Shown here: piece after piece, positions 26,648 to 35,630 of the stretch
How positions within the stretch are numbered: position 1 is the stretch's first letter
Layout: each line of letters begins with the position of its first letter
Origin: Cognatishimia sp. F0-27
GTDB lineage: Bacteria; Pseudomonadota; Alphaproteobacteria; Rhodobacterales; Rhodobacteraceae
Assembly (NCBI RefSeq): GCF_020667845.1
Contig: NZ_JAFMPQ010000012.1
Location: forward strand, 1 to 64,000
Direction: 5' to 3'
DNA: 64,000 nucleotides
The notes under the pieces: generated by a model
Told to the model about the DNA's origin: nothing
The model's database searches: none
What the model saw: only the letters and a program-made list of their open reading frames with translations
Translations under genes and position numbers: made by a program

Positions 26648-27622
26648 ATGAGCGAGATTCATCTTCACCGGATCGACCTGAACCTCCTCGTGACCTTCGA
26701 GGCGCTGATGGAGGAAAGCACGCTGACCGCCGCTGCGGACCGTTTGGCGGTCACGCCGTCAGCGGTAAGCCATGCGCTCGGGCGGCTCCGGACGCAGCTC
26801 AATGACCCGCTTCTGGTGCGGGTGGGCGGGCGGATGCAGCCCAGCCCCTACGCGCTTGAACTGATCGAGGAAGTGCGCCCGGTTCTGCGCGGATTGCGCC
26901 GGATGCTCGCGCCGCGCCATCCGTTCGATCCGGCAACCAGCGACCGGGTCTTTCGGGTCATGATGCCGTCCTTCCCGGCCGTGGTGACGGCGTTTCTCGC
27001 CCGGATCGGAACCGAAGCGCCGGGCGTGACGCTGGAATGGGTGAATGTCAGCGCAGGGGTGTATGATGCGGTGGCGGATGGTCTGATCGACATTGCGCAT
27101 GTGGGCGGCGATCTGCGCATGCCCGAGGGGCTCGAACACCAAGACATGGAGCCGTTCACCTGGGTCAGCTTTGCCCGCGCGGATCATCCCGCGGCGACGG
27201 ATTGGGGACGCGCGGCGTGGGTGCGCTGGCTACATCTGCAGGTCAAGATCGACACGAATACCCTGAGCCCCGTCGATGCGCGCCAGGACGACCCGACGAC
27301 AACCCGGCGCATCGGCGCCAAGATCGGCGAGTTTTCTGCCGTGGGTGCCGTGCTGTCCGAAACCGATTTTCTGACCACTTTGCCCACGGTCTTGATGGCC
27401 AGCCAGATGAAGCTGCACAATTTGTGCGCGCTGCGCCCCGCGGTATCACCAGACCGCTTCCGGGTGCGGTTTGTGTGGTCGTCCCGTCTGCATCGCGATC
27501 CCGGAAACCTGTGGCTGCGCACCGCGTTGATGGAGGTGTATGACATGGTGCAGGCCGAGGCCACGGCGCAGGTCGCGGCGCAGATCGTGGAGTTGTCGGA
27601 GCCAACGGGTGACGGAAAGTGA
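26648..27622 (+). CDS. LysR-family regulator (copy A)
   Basis: A 324-residue LysR-type regulator. Winged HTH at residues 5-65: IDLNLLVTFEALMEE, LTAAADRLAVTPSAVSHALG, LRTQLNDPLLVR. The effector-binding domain starts near residue 90 (SDRVFRVMMPSF). NodD/YbhD-like subgroup by the PFDPATSDRVFRV segment. It is closely related to the LysR at 29985-30941; both sit beside a sulfotransferase. ATG 26648 is fixed by homology with that paralogue (MSEI, LHR). Confidence 0.92.
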   Translation: MSEIHLHRIDLNLLVTFEALMEESTLTAAADRLAVTPSAVSHALGRLRTQLNDPLLVRVGGRMQPSPYALELIEEVRPVLRGLRRMLAPRHPFDPATSDRVFRVMMPSFPAVVTAFLARIGTEAPGVTLEWVNVSAGVYDAVADGLIDIAHVGGDLRMPEGLEHQDMEPFTWVSFARADHPAATDWGRAAWVRWLHLQVKIDTNTLSPVDARQDDPTTTRRIGAKIGEFSAVGAVLSETDFLTTLPTVLMASQMKLHNLCALRPAVSPDRFRVRFVWSSRLHRDPGNLWLRTALMEVYDMVQAEATAQVAAQIVELSEPTGDGK

Positions 27623-27706
27623 CCCGGGACGCAGGAGGATGCCGATAAGCACTTGATTGCCCGCGGGAAATCGCGGACGCTCTGTCTTTCACCAAAGGAT
27701 AGCGCC

Positions 27707-28000
27707 GTGCTTCGCCATATCGTGCTCGTCTCGTTCAAATCCGAAGCCTCCGCCGATCAGATCGCGGCCTGGCGGGATGCCGTTACCGGCCTGTGCGAAT
27801 CCGATGCCGAGGTCTTGTCCTTCTCGCTGGGGATGAATATCGGCCAGGGACCCAATCATCATGACGCCGCTCTGGTCGCCGATTTCGAGGATATGGACGC
27901 GTTTCGACGCTATGTCGGCAGCGATGCCCACAAGGCCTATGTCGACAACCACGCGCGCCATGTCACCGACAGGCTCGCCGCGATCCAGCATGAGATGTGA
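27707..28000 (+). CDS. Dabb (stress-responsive A/B barrel) domain protein
   Basis: A 97-residue single-domain protein of the Dabb family, dimeric ferredoxin-like barrels. The start LRHIVLVSFKSEA, the central NIGQGPNHHDAALVADFED and the tail VDNHARHVTDRLAAI are characteristic. The GTG at 27707 with AAAGGAT eight bases upstream is preferred, since the Dabb fold begins right after it. Biochemical role unknown in bacteria; some relatives bind or modify small metabolites. Confidence 0.85.
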   Translation: MLRHIVLVSFKSEASADQIAAWRDAVTGLCESDAEVLSFSLGMNIGQGPNHHDAALVADFEDMDAFRRYVGSDAHKAYVDNHARHVTDRLAAIQHEM

Positions 28001-28077
28001 GACAGGCGGTGCTCTTGAGCAACCCTGTCGGCATTCGGCGGATGTTTGAGGGCCGGCGCCAGGGGAGCGTGGCGTAG

Positions 28078-28983
28078 ATGGCGGAGCCGAACTGGAGCGA
28101 CTTCCGCATCATCCTGGCCTTGTCCAATGGCGGGTCCGTGACGGGGGCAGCGAAGCTTCTTGGCGTGGACGCGTCGACCGTCAGCCGACGGCTTGCCGCG
28201 GCGGAGGACGCGTTTGGCGCAGTCCTGATCATTCGCGGCGGGGGCGTCTTCCGTTTCACAGCGGAAGGGCAGGCGATCCTCGATGCCGCCCGGGCGATGG
28301 ACACCACGATCAGCGAAACGACCAGCTCTGTGCGGTCGATGCGGCAAACCCTGACGGGACCGGTGCGGATCGCCTGTGTTCAGACCGCAGTGCACGTTCT
28401 GCGCCCGCTTGCTGATGAGGTGGCGAGGGCGCACCCGGACTTGCGTCTCGAGATCATGAGCTCCATCGCGCCCGTGGACTTGGTGAAGGGTGAGGCCGAT
28501 ATCGCCGTCAGAACCATCGCGCCCAAAGACCCCGGGCTTGTCATTGCCCATGCGTTCACCTGGGGAAGCTGCCTTTACGCGTCGAAAGACTATCTCGCGA
28601 CGCAGGGTCGCCCCGAAACCGCCGGGGATCTCGCCGCGCATCAGCTGGTGCGTTACGGCACACCGCTCCTTCCGGCGAGGGCCTTTGGTTGGATCGAGCA
28701 ATTTGCCGATCCGGACCGGCCCGCGACCCGGGTCGAGAACACCGATTCCGCACGCATCATTCTAGAGCAGGGCGGTGGGATCGGCGCGTTGTTCTGCGTC
28801 GTCGGGGACGGCTGTGTCAATCTCGAACGGGTGTTTCCGGATCCTTTCGACCAGATGGAATCCTGGGTGCTTTACCACGAGTCTGCGCGTGGCTCCGCGC
28901 GGGTGCGCGCCGTGCTCGACAGTCTTGTGGCCTATCTCAAGGCCCGGCGCGGCTGGCTGTCGGGTCTGGATGGCGCGGATTGA
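28078..28983 (+). CDS. LysR-family regulator
   Basis: A 301-residue LysR-type regulator. HTH residues 5-65: FRIILALSNGGSVTGAAKLL, VDASTVSRRLAAAEDAFGA. Effector domain from residue about 92 (TGPVRIACVQTAVHV). It belongs to the single-specificity group with WSDFRIILAL near the N-terminus and differs from the two paralogous LysR genes on either side. 77 bases after the Dabb gene; possibly co-transcribed. Confidence 0.88.
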   Translation: MAEPNWSDFRIILALSNGGSVTGAAKLLGVDASTVSRRLAAAEDAFGAVLIIRGGGVFRFTAEGQAILDAARAMDTTISETTSSVRSMRQTLTGPVRIACVQTAVHVLRPLADEVARAHPDLRLEIMSSIAPVDLVKGEADIAVRTIAPKDPGLVIAHAFTWGSCLYASKDYLATQGRPETAGDLAAHQLVRYGTPLLPARAFGWIEQFADPDRPATRVENTDSARIILEQGGGIGALFCVVGDGCVNLERVFPDPFDQMESWVLYHESARGSARVRAVLDSLVAYLKARRGWLSGLDGAD

Positions 28984-29042
28984 CCCCGGCGGATATGGCC
29001 GGGCCGCCCCGCCGCCCGGCCGCCGTCTGGAAGAGACCTGGA

Positions 29043-29684
29043 TCAATCGGCGGGCTCTTCCTCGAAGTTTTCCCAGAACTCGTCGCGCGCATTGCTGCGT
29101 GGAAACGGGGTCTCCGGGACCGCGACACCAAGGAACGCACATAGCGGCGACCAGCCGTCAGAGGGCGTGAAAACCAGCAGGCGGTCAGCCGGGACAAGCT
29201 CGCGCACAAGGCGGTTGTTGCGCCGATAGGCCGCCAAGGCCATGTCCTTGTCGGGCAATCCGCCGAAGGTGTCGTCAATGTAGAACGGCGTGAGCTTCAC
29301 GAAGATGTCGCGGATATGCTGCGGCATGTTCTGTGTCAGCCTTTGATGATTGGCCCAGACCTTCAGCACCGTTTTGCTGAAGCTTGCCCACCACTCTTCT
29401 TCGGGGCGCTCTGTGTGGAGAACCTTCGCCTCCGGAAACGCCTGGATCGTCTGCTGCCAGACACGCCCCCCCGGAAAATCGACCTGCGCGCTGTATCCAT
29501 GAAAGACCGCGTTCCAGTCCACGGGTTCGCATCGCGCGACGGCGGCCCATGTCTCGACCTGATCGGGATTTTCAAAAAGTGCCATCATGTGGTGGCACGG
29601 GCCAAAGCCCAGCGTTTCGAGGGCGGTCCGGGTGGACAGGGTGCCGGTCCGGCTCATTCCGGTTCCAATGATCTTGAGGGGCAT
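29043..29684 (-). CDS. Sulfotransferase-family protein (copy B)
   Basis: A 213-residue paralogue of the protein at 25882-26547. P-loop GTGMSRTGTLSTRTAL at residues 7-22; ERPEEEWWASF near residue 92; C-terminal FPRSNARDEFWENF. Copy B has a different central segment (WANHQRLTQNMPQHIRDI), which suggests a different acceptor. It is on the same strand as LysR copy B, 300 bases downstream of it. Confidence 0.82.
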   Translation of the reverse strand: MPLKIIGTGMSRTGTLSTRTALETLGFGPCHHMMALFENPDQVETWAAVARCEPVDWNAVFHGYSAQVDFPGGRVWQQTIQAFPEAKVLHTERPEEEWWASFSKTVLKVWANHQRLTQNMPQHIRDIFVKLTPFYIDDTFGGLPDKDMALAAYRRNNRLVRELVPADRLLVFTPSDGWSPLCAFLGVAVPETPFPRSNARDEFWENFEEEPAD

Positions 29685-29984
29685 TTCGATCTCCAGTGCA
29701 GCGTCATTTGCGTGATCGCCGAAGGCTGGCCGCAGGATTTCGGGCGGTGACGACCCATGGGCCGCGCACCGTTTCTCCGAAGCTGGAGCCGTGTTGGTTC
29801 AGCGATGTTCAGACCCTACGACACCGGCCCTCACAGCGCGCCGGAGAAGATCGCAAACACGGATTGCAGAAATGCCTGCCGCCCACTGGCGGTGTGTAAC
29901 CCGCTCTTCTTGGGCGGATTAGGAAGCCAGAACGGCCTCTCACGCGCGTCATATCGGTAGCGGTCGGAGCGATGGCACCCCGTC
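29685..29984. other. 300-base gap between LysR copy B and sulfotransferase copy B
   Basis: No gene, tRNA or clear terminator found. The GAAACGATTTC element seen before both LysR genes is absent here. The gap probably carries the promoter of sulfotransferase copy B. Confidence 0.4.
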
Positions 29985-30941
29985 CTAGTCGCGCAGCGGG
30001 ATCATGACCTCGGCAAGCCTGCGGTTGATATCGGCCTGATGCTGTTCATACCCGGCGAAAATGGTTTCGCGCAGCCAGATATTGCCGGGATCGGACGCAT
30101 TGCGCGCAGACCAGGCAAACCGCATTGGAAAATCCTTCGGGGCCGCCACCGGTTCAAGCACCTGCAGGCCATAGCGGAGCCACATCTCTGCCATGACGAA
30201 ACTCGGTTGCGTGCTGATGAAGTCAGTCGCGTCCAGCATGGATCCGACGAGGGAGAAATCCTGCACCTTGCCGCCCAGCGTTCTTGGACGGTTGACGACT
30301 CTGTGCTCTTTCTCGATGGGTGTGCCTCCGGTGTCCTCGACCGCGACTTGAAGATACCTGTATTTCGCGGCGTTTACTGCGCTCCACTCCGCAGCGACAG
30401 GGTGGTCCTTGCGCACGAAACTGAAAAACGTGACGGGCGCGAGGTCGATGGATGCAATCCCGTCCATCAGATACGCCGGGCCTCCCACATGGAGCAGGTC
30501 GATCAATCCGTCGGCCAGATCATTCTGGTTGCTGGGTTTGATCCGCACCCACTCGATCATGACATTTGGCGCAGCCTTTAGAATATCGGCCGTCATCTGC
30601 GCCATGAAGGTGGGTGATGAGTGCAGGGCGACCCGAAAGACACGATCGCTGGTGGCTGGATCGAAGGGCGCCTGTGGCTCCAGCGCCCGGCGCAAACCAC
30701 GCAGCACCGGCGACAATTCATCGGCCAGAAGAACGGCCTTGGCCGTGGGCTGCATCTTGCCGCCAACCCGCACAAAAAGCGGATCGTCAAACTGTGTGCG
30801 CATCCGCCCGAGAGCATGGCTGACCGCGGAGGGTGTCAGGTGAAGCCTGTCCGCTGCCGCCGCGACGCTGCCTTCCTCGATCAGAGCCTCGAACGTCGCC
30901 AACAGGTTCAGATCCATTCTGTGTAACTGAATTTCGCTCAT
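29985..30941 (-). CDS. LysR-family regulator (copy B)
   Basis: A 318-residue LysR-type regulator paralogous to copy A. It opens with MSEIQLHRMDLNLLATFEAL and has HTH segments VAAAADRLHLTPSAVSHALG and MRTQFDDPLFVRVGG; the PFDPATSDRVFRV segment links HTH and effector domain in both copies. ATG 30941 lies nine bases from the shared operator-like element. The effector is unknown. Confidence 0.92.
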   Translation of the reverse strand: MSEIQLHRMDLNLLATFEALIEEGSVAAAADRLHLTPSAVSHALGRMRTQFDDPLFVRVGGKMQPTAKAVLLADELSPVLRGLRRALEPQAPFDPATSDRVFRVALHSSPTFMAQMTADILKAAPNVMIEWVRIKPSNQNDLADGLIDLLHVGGPAYLMDGIASIDLAPVTFFSFVRKDHPVAAEWSAVNAAKYRYLQVAVEDTGGTPIEKEHRVVNRPRTLGGKVQDFSLVGSMLDATDFISTQPSFVMAEMWLRYGLQVLEPVAAPKDFPMRFAWSARNASDPGNIWLRETIFAGYEQHQADINRRLAEVMIPLRD

Positions 30942-30949
30942 GCTGGCCT

Positions 30950-30960
30950 GAAATCGTTTC
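30950..30960. promoter_or_regulatory. Operator-like element before LysR copy B
   Basis: Read leftward, GAAACGATTTC followed by AGGCC lies eight bases before the ATG at 30941. It is the same sequence in the same place as before LysR copy A (26630-26640), and again the AGG is the probable ribosome-binding site. Confidence 0.55.
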
Positions 30961-31223
30961 GCTGGACTGAATCAATCATCGCGCCGATGATGTTTCCACG
31001 TCCAGAGAAAAGCATCAGCGAATGCAGAATTCTCTGGTCAAGGCGCTGAAATGAAATGCGGCTTCTTGAGTTTGACGTCTTGAAGACCGGCGTGCCGACC
31101 CCGTGAGGGGAGGCCGAGGAACAGACCTGAATTGTAATCATGGCGGGACATCCGCAGCGCGTCGGTTTCGACCGAACGGGACAGATTTGTCTGCGTGCGC
31201 CGTCAAAACCCGAGGAGAGACCA

Positions 31224-32048
31224 ATGACTGTTATAGAAGCCTCCAAGACGAACCAATCCACGCGTAGCGGAGAGACCAACGGACGGATCTGGGGGTTGCG
31301 TGCCGCTGATTGGGCCAGCATTCAGGAAGGGCAGTGTTCCGCGGCGTATCATTCCGTCTTCGACAAGGCGGTTGTGGGGTCGCAAACGCGGTTGCTGGAT
31401 GCTGGATGTGGCGCGGGCATGGCTTTGTCTTTTGCTGCCGAACTTGGCGCTCGCGTCTCCGGTATCGATGCCTCCGAAGCGCTTCTGGAGGTGGCCCGCA
31501 GCCGGTTGCCAGACGCCCATCTGGCGCATGGCGATCTCGAAGACCTGCCTTTCGAAGACAACAGTTTCGACGTTGTGACCGGCTTCAATTCTTTCCAGTT
31601 TGCCGCCGATCCCACAATCGCCCTGCAAGAGGCCCGCCGTGTCACCCGACCAGGGGGCAAGGTTTTCATCATGACATGGGGCGCGCCCGAAACCATGGAG
31701 GTCACAGCCCTCGTCGCGGCGCTCAAACCGTTTCTGCCGCCCGCGCCGCCGCATGCCAACGGACCCTTTGCGCTCTCCGTGCCGGGCAAGCTGGAAGGGC
31801 TCGCGGCTTCGGCCGGATTGACCCCTCGGGAGGTGTTCGACGTCGAGTCACCGTGGTCTTACCCGGATCTTGCCACCGCGCAAAAGGGGCTGGGCTCGTC
31901 CGGTGTCGCCGCCCGCGCCGCGGAAGTCAGCGGGCAAGAGGCGCTGGATGCTGCCCACGCCGCGGCGCTCGAACCGTTCCGCAAGCCCGATGGCGGCTAC
32001 CGGATCGGGGCGACATTCCGCGTCCTGATGGCCGAAAACCCGCATTAA
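31224..32048 (+). CDS. Class I SAM-dependent methyltransferase (Methyltransf_11 type)
   Basis: A 274-residue Rossmann-fold methyltransferase. Motif I LLDAGCGAGMALSFAAELG at residues about 55-73, acidic GIDAS after it, motif IV-like FDVVTGFNSFQFAADP, and post-I GGKVFIMTWGAPE. ATG 31224 follows GAGGAGAG at good spacing. Substrate not predictable. It heads a rightward group with the DUF302 gene; upstream at 31162-31175 a five-pair hairpin TCGGT/ACCGA caps a TTCG tetraloop. Confidence 0.85.
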   Translation: MTVIEASKTNQSTRSGETNGRIWGLRAADWASIQEGQCSAAYHSVFDKAVVGSQTRLLDAGCGAGMALSFAAELGARVSGIDASEALLEVARSRLPDAHLAHGDLEDLPFEDNSFDVVTGFNSFQFAADPTIALQEARRVTRPGGKVFIMTWGAPETMEVTALVAALKPFLPPAPPHANGPFALSVPGKLEGLAASAGLTPREVFDVESPWSYPDLATAQKGLGSSGVAARAAEVSGQEALDAAHAAALEPFRKPDGGYRIGATFRVLMAENPH

Positions 32049-32123
32049 GAGCACCCTCGCACTGCGCCGAGGCCATCGGCGCAGGATCTCTCTGGAACCA
32101 TCCAATCAAAAGGACTGCACCCA

Positions 32124-32573
32124 ATGAACACTATGCTCAAGACCCTGTCGGTGGCCGCATGTATCGGCCTTTCTTCCGCAACAATTGCTGGCGCGGACGT
32201 GTCCGAACACTTCATCATTCACAAGTTGGACCAGCCACCGCAGGAAGCCGCGACGCTTGTGCGCGACTTCATTGCAATGAGCGATGACTGGTCGCTCAAC
32301 GGCGAATTCGACATGATGGGCGGCGCGGCCGTTGGCATGAAGATCTGTTTCAACGCCATGCGCGGCTATGTCGCCGCAGCGGGCTTGCACAACCTCGCGA
32401 TGATGCCGTGCGGCAACCTCGCTTTGTACGAAGAGGACGGTGTGTCATACCTGTCGATGCTCGATGTCGGGTATCTCACGGTCCTTTCGCCGCATCCCGA
32501 GATGGAAGCGGGTGTCGCCTTGGCGCGTCCGGCCTACGCTGCGATGCTCAGCGAAGTCCTTGGCGTCGAATAG
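32124..32573 (+). CDS. Secreted or periplasmic DUF302-family protein
   Basis: A 149-residue protein. Residues 1-24 look like a signal peptide (Lys near the start, hydrophobic core VAACIGLSSATIAG, cut near AGADV). The rest is DUF302-like: HKLDQPPQEAATLVRDF, a central MKICFNA, and LSMLDVGYLTVLSPHPEME near the end. DUF302 domains have no firm function. It follows the methyltransferase after 75 bases in the same direction. Confidence 0.65.
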   Translation: MNTMLKTLSVAACIGLSSATIAGADVSEHFIIHKLDQPPQEAATLVRDFIAMSDDWSLNGEFDMMGGAAVGMKICFNAMRGYVAAAGLHNLAMMPCGNLALYEEDGVSYLSMLDVGYLTVLSPHPEMEAGVALARPAYAAMLSEVLGVE

Positions 32574-32809
32574 GCTGTCCTGTCCCTTGCGCGGTCGTTA
32601 CGCGGGGGCGCCACACGGTCTGCTCCGGCCCGAAATCCTTGGGCCGGACGCGCACTCCGAGGCGGTGTCGTCTGCTGGACCGGAGCGCCTGCGAACTGTC
32701 TTCGATGGGGCGCGCCGCATTTGTCCCGTGATTGCAATGAAGGGTCTTGCGCGGTATCGTTTCAGCATTCGTTCCCGAACAAATCCTTTTGGTCATTTGG
32801 AGACCACCC

Positions 32810-33289
32810 ATGCCCCAGATCATGCAAGTCGCGGCCATCGCTTTGGCTACGGTCGGAACCGGTGCCGCGACAATGACGGTCCTGAACGAAGACATCCCGG
32901 ATTTCCAGGTGCCCGAAGGGGCGTGGGCAGACAATGGCGCTCTTGATGGGCGGTCGTTTGACATATTGGGAATCGACCCCGGAAGCGGAGCCGTTCTTGA
33001 AGATCTCATTGTGTTTCGGGATGGGAGCTTTCAGTCCGTGGATTGCCAGAATTACTGCGATTTTGGCTGGTCGGATTATCAAACCAAGGAGATTGACGGC
33101 GTGATCCATTTCACCGCCCGCACCATATGCCCTGACGCGCCGCATACCGTGGTCTGGTATGGCACGGTTGAGGGGGATGCGGTTGAAGTCGAGGGCACCT
33201 GGACCACGCGACGGTGGTACTGGACCAACCAGATCGCGATCACGGCGACGGGTAATTCTGTTCCGACGGTCGAAGACGCCGCCGGATAA
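32810..33289 (+). CDS. Hypothetical secreted protein
   Basis: A 159-residue protein I do not recognise. The first 22 residues (IMQVAAIALATVGTGAAT) look like a signal peptide or single anchor. The mature part is acidic and Trp/Tyr-rich, with four Cys (QNYC, TICP region) that may form disulfides in the periplasm. ATG 32810 is preceded by GGAGA at good spacing; the longer frame from 32747 has no start signal. Ten bases separate it from the downstream membrane protein, suggesting an operon. Confidence 0.6.
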   Translation: MPQIMQVAAIALATVGTGAATMTVLNEDIPDFQVPEGAWADNGALDGRSFDILGIDPGSGAVLEDLIVFRDGSFQSVDCQNYCDFGWSDYQTKEIDGVIHFTARTICPDAPHTVVWYGTVEGDAVEVEGTWTTRRWYWTNQIAITATGNSVPTVEDAAG

Positions 33290-33299
33290 GGCGGAGCCC

Positions 33300-33956
33300 A
33301 TGTCACGACCCAGCTTGAGCCGCCGCGCCCTGTTCGTGCGGTTTGCCCTGCTTGTCGGAGTGATCATCATCGCGACCTGGGGTGCGCATGAAATCCGTGA
33401 CGCTCTGAACCTGCAGATTCGCCCGGATAACGAACAGCAGGTTCACTGGGCGATTATGCTGGGATCGGTTGCCTATATCGGTTTGCTGGCGCTGCCTTTT
33501 GTCCCCGGTGCCGAGATCGGGATTGCCATGCTGGCAGCTTTTGGTCCCAGTATCGCTCCATTGATCTACATCGCAACGGTTGCATCGATGATGCTTGCTT
33601 TCACCATCGGGCGGTTTCTTCCGATTGGTGCATTGGAGCGTCTGTTGTCGCTGCTGCATATGACGCGGGCGGCGGCCCTCGTTGCGCGTGTAGCGCCCTT
33701 ATCTGGCGAAGCGCGCTTGGCAATGCTGCTTGACGGTCACTCGAAACGGGCCGTGTCCCTGGGCCTGCGGTATCGTTATATCGCCTTGGCCTTGGCGGTG
33801 AACACACCCGGAAACTCACTGATCGGCGGGGGCGGGGGGATCATGATGATCGCCGGTCTGAGCGGCATTTTCTCCCCGGTCGCGACATTCTTGACGATCA
33901 TCCTGGCTGTCTCTCCCGTCCCCTTGGCAATGATATTTCTTGGTTTGAGATTTTGA
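33300..33956 (+). CDS. Multi-pass inner-membrane protein, possibly VTT/TVP38-like
   Basis: A 218-residue membrane protein with four to five hydrophobic segments: FALLVGVIIIATW, AIMLGSVAYIGLLALPFVP, APLIYIATVASMMLAF, a re-entrant-looking GGGGGIMMIAGLSGIF, and FLTIILAVSPVPLAMIFLGL. The Pro/Gly pattern (LPFVPGAEIG, NTPGNSLIGGGGGI) resembles the DedA/TVP38 (VTT) superfamily, but the match is loose. ATG 33300 is preceded by GGCGGAG. Role unknown. Confidence 0.6.
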   Translation: MSRPSLSRRALFVRFALLVGVIIIATWGAHEIRDALNLQIRPDNEQQVHWAIMLGSVAYIGLLALPFVPGAEIGIAMLAAFGPSIAPLIYIATVASMMLAFTIGRFLPIGALERLLSLLHMTRAAALVARVAPLSGEARLAMLLDGHSKRAVSLGLRYRYIALALAVNTPGNSLIGGGGGIMMIAGLSGIFSPVATFLTIILAVSPVPLAMIFLGLRF

Positions 33957-34515
33957 TGCGACGCTGCGCCGTGACGGAAATTGCGCGCTCAGCGATAATT
34001 GTATCTGGGGCCGGGACAGAATGCTTTGGCCGCGGACAAGGGCAGTCTTGGTTGGTCCCGACAGCCCGTCTGTGGTTCTCGCATGTCTGTCCGGTGCCCG
34101 CGTCTCTTTGCGGTTAAGGGGCGTTGCGTATTGTTCCCCGAGCCGTGGACGCTTTTTTGCTGGAGGCGCCACACGCGGGAGAGTGTCATGTCTCCGCCGA
34201 GGGTGGAGTTTTTCGATTGGTCGTTAGGAGAAGCTTTTTTGGGACGTCCCGGATGGCAGACGCTTTCCGAGGATCAACAGGATGGGATTGGGTGTTGGTC
34301 TTGAGCGGCGTCTCGACACGGGCGGGGCGCGGCATGCGTAACTATCCGGCGTCGTGCCGACGCGGAAGCCGGCCAAGGCGTTCGGCACCGTGTCGCGAAA
34401 CGCTTTTCGGGTTCAGGGTATACCGCGAAATCCTTGATCAATCCGGTGACAAGGCCAAAAACCAAGATCGCTCGCACTTGAAAGTCTCAGCAAGTGTCTA
34501 ATTTATCTCGATTTT
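33957..34515. other. Gene-free stretch before tRNA-Asn
   Basis: About 560 bases with no credible gene on either strand. The 15 bases next to the tRNA 3' end, read leftward, include AAAAATCGAG and an A/T-rich run but no clear hairpin. Since tRNA genes often serve as integration sites, this was checked for a repeated tRNA 3' end; none was found in the window. Confidence 0.45.
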
Positions 34516-34590
34516 TGGCTCCGGCGGTAGGGATCGAACCTACGACCAATTGATTAACAGTCAACTGCTCTACCGCTGAGCTACGCCGGA
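34516..34590 (-). tRNA. tRNA-Asn (anticodon GTT)
   Basis: Read leftward the gene starts TCCGGCGTAGCTCAGCGGTA, giving the 7-bp acceptor stem and D-arm. The anticodon loop CTGTTAA carries GTT, and the T-arm has GGTTCGATCC. The acceptor closes with CGCCGGA, discriminator G and an encoded CCA. All four stems pair well. 75 nt including CCA. Confidence 0.97.
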
Positions 34591-34601
34591 ACACGAGGCA
34601 G

Positions 34602-34630
34602 CGTATAGCAACGCGGAATCAGCGCGTCCA
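34602..34630 (-). promoter_or_regulatory. Likely promoter of tRNA-Asn
   Basis: Read leftward: -35 TGGACG (34630-34625), 17-base spacer, -10 TATACG (34607-34602), about 11 bases before the mature tRNA 5' end. Matches to consensus are moderate but placement is right. Confidence 0.5.
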
Positions 34631-34664
34631 GAGGGGTTTTGCAATTTTTTCAACTCCCGGGCCG

Positions 34665-35576
34665 TCAGGGTCGGGCGTAGCGTGCCGAGGGTGTGAACGG
34701 GGTGTCCGAAACCACCAAATCGCGTTCGCACAGGTCGATCAGGTGCGCGAGAACGTTGCGCTCAGCAGCAGCAAACAGCGCCTCGGGGAGTTCCGTGTAA
34801 ATCCGGCGTGTCACGGTTTCGACGGTACAGGGCGTGTCTTCGATCACCGAGAGAATCGCCGTTTCCCGGGCTGTTCGATGGCTGATGAGTTCGGCAAGCC
34901 TTTCTGAGCACTTGTCCACCGCTGCGCCATGGCCGGGATGGAACCGGTCCCATTTGCGTTCCGAAAGGGCGCGCAAGGATGCCATGAAGGCCCTCATATC
35001 TCCGTCGGGAGGCGACACCAAGGAGGTCGACCATCTCATCACCAGATCACCGGTAAACAACGCATCGTCCCATGCGAATCCAAGGTGGTTGGCCATGTGG
35101 CCCGGCGTGTGCAGCGCATGCAGTGTCCAGTCCCGGCCGGAAATGGGGTCTCCATCCGCAAGCGCGATATCGGGTCGGAACGCGCTGTCCACGCCTTCAC
35201 CGCCGCCGATCATGGCCGTCCGGGCAAGGCGTTGCATTGTTGCGCTGCGGCCTGCTTCTGCGTCGCCAAATGCCAGAACAGGCGCACCGCAGTGTTCTGA
35301 AAGAACAGGGGCGAGTGGGCTGTGGTCGAGATGGGCATGGGTGACAAGGATGCAACGCACCTTCTCCTTCCGGATGGCGTCCAGAAGGGCCTCAAGATGC
35401 CCTGGATCTGCCGGCCCCGGATCAATGATCGCGATATCGCCTTCTCCGATGATATAGGTATTCGTGCCGCGAAAGGTCATTGGGGACGGATTCGGCGCCA
35501 GGATACGGCGCAATCCGGGCTCAAGCGTCTCGACCATGCCGGGCAGGGGGCGGAAATCTGGATCAGGATCGGTCAT
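34665..35576 (-). CDS. LACTB2-like metallo-beta-lactamase fold hydrolase
   Basis: A 303-residue MBL-fold protein. Metal ligands: HAHLDH at residues about 80-85, HTPGHM near 155, GDLVM near 175 and HPGHG near 210. A C-terminal winged-helix segment (about 235-303) with RRIYTELPEAL and VLAHLIDLCERDLV is the layout of LACTB2 proteins, which act as nucleases or thioesterases; the bacterial substrate is not established. Divergent from the histidine kinase gene 54 bases away. Confidence 0.87.
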   Translation of the reverse strand: MTDPDPDFRPLPGMVETLEPGLRRILAPNPSPMTFRGTNTYIIGEGDIAIIDPGPADPGHLEALLDAIRKEKVRCILVTHAHLDHSPLAPVLSEHCGAPVLAFGDAEAGRSATMQRLARTAMIGGGEGVDSAFRPDIALADGDPISGRDWTLHALHTPGHMANHLGFAWDDALFTGDLVMRWSTSLVSPPDGDMRAFMASLRALSERKWDRFHPGHGAAVDKCSERLAELISHRTARETAILSVIEDTPCTVETVTRRIYTELPEALFAAAERNVLAHLIDLCERDLVVSDTPFTPSARYARP

Positions 35577-35630
35577 GGCGACTCGCTTTGGTCATGGCGC
35601 AGCATCGGCGCTTTGCATAGGATCTAGCGC

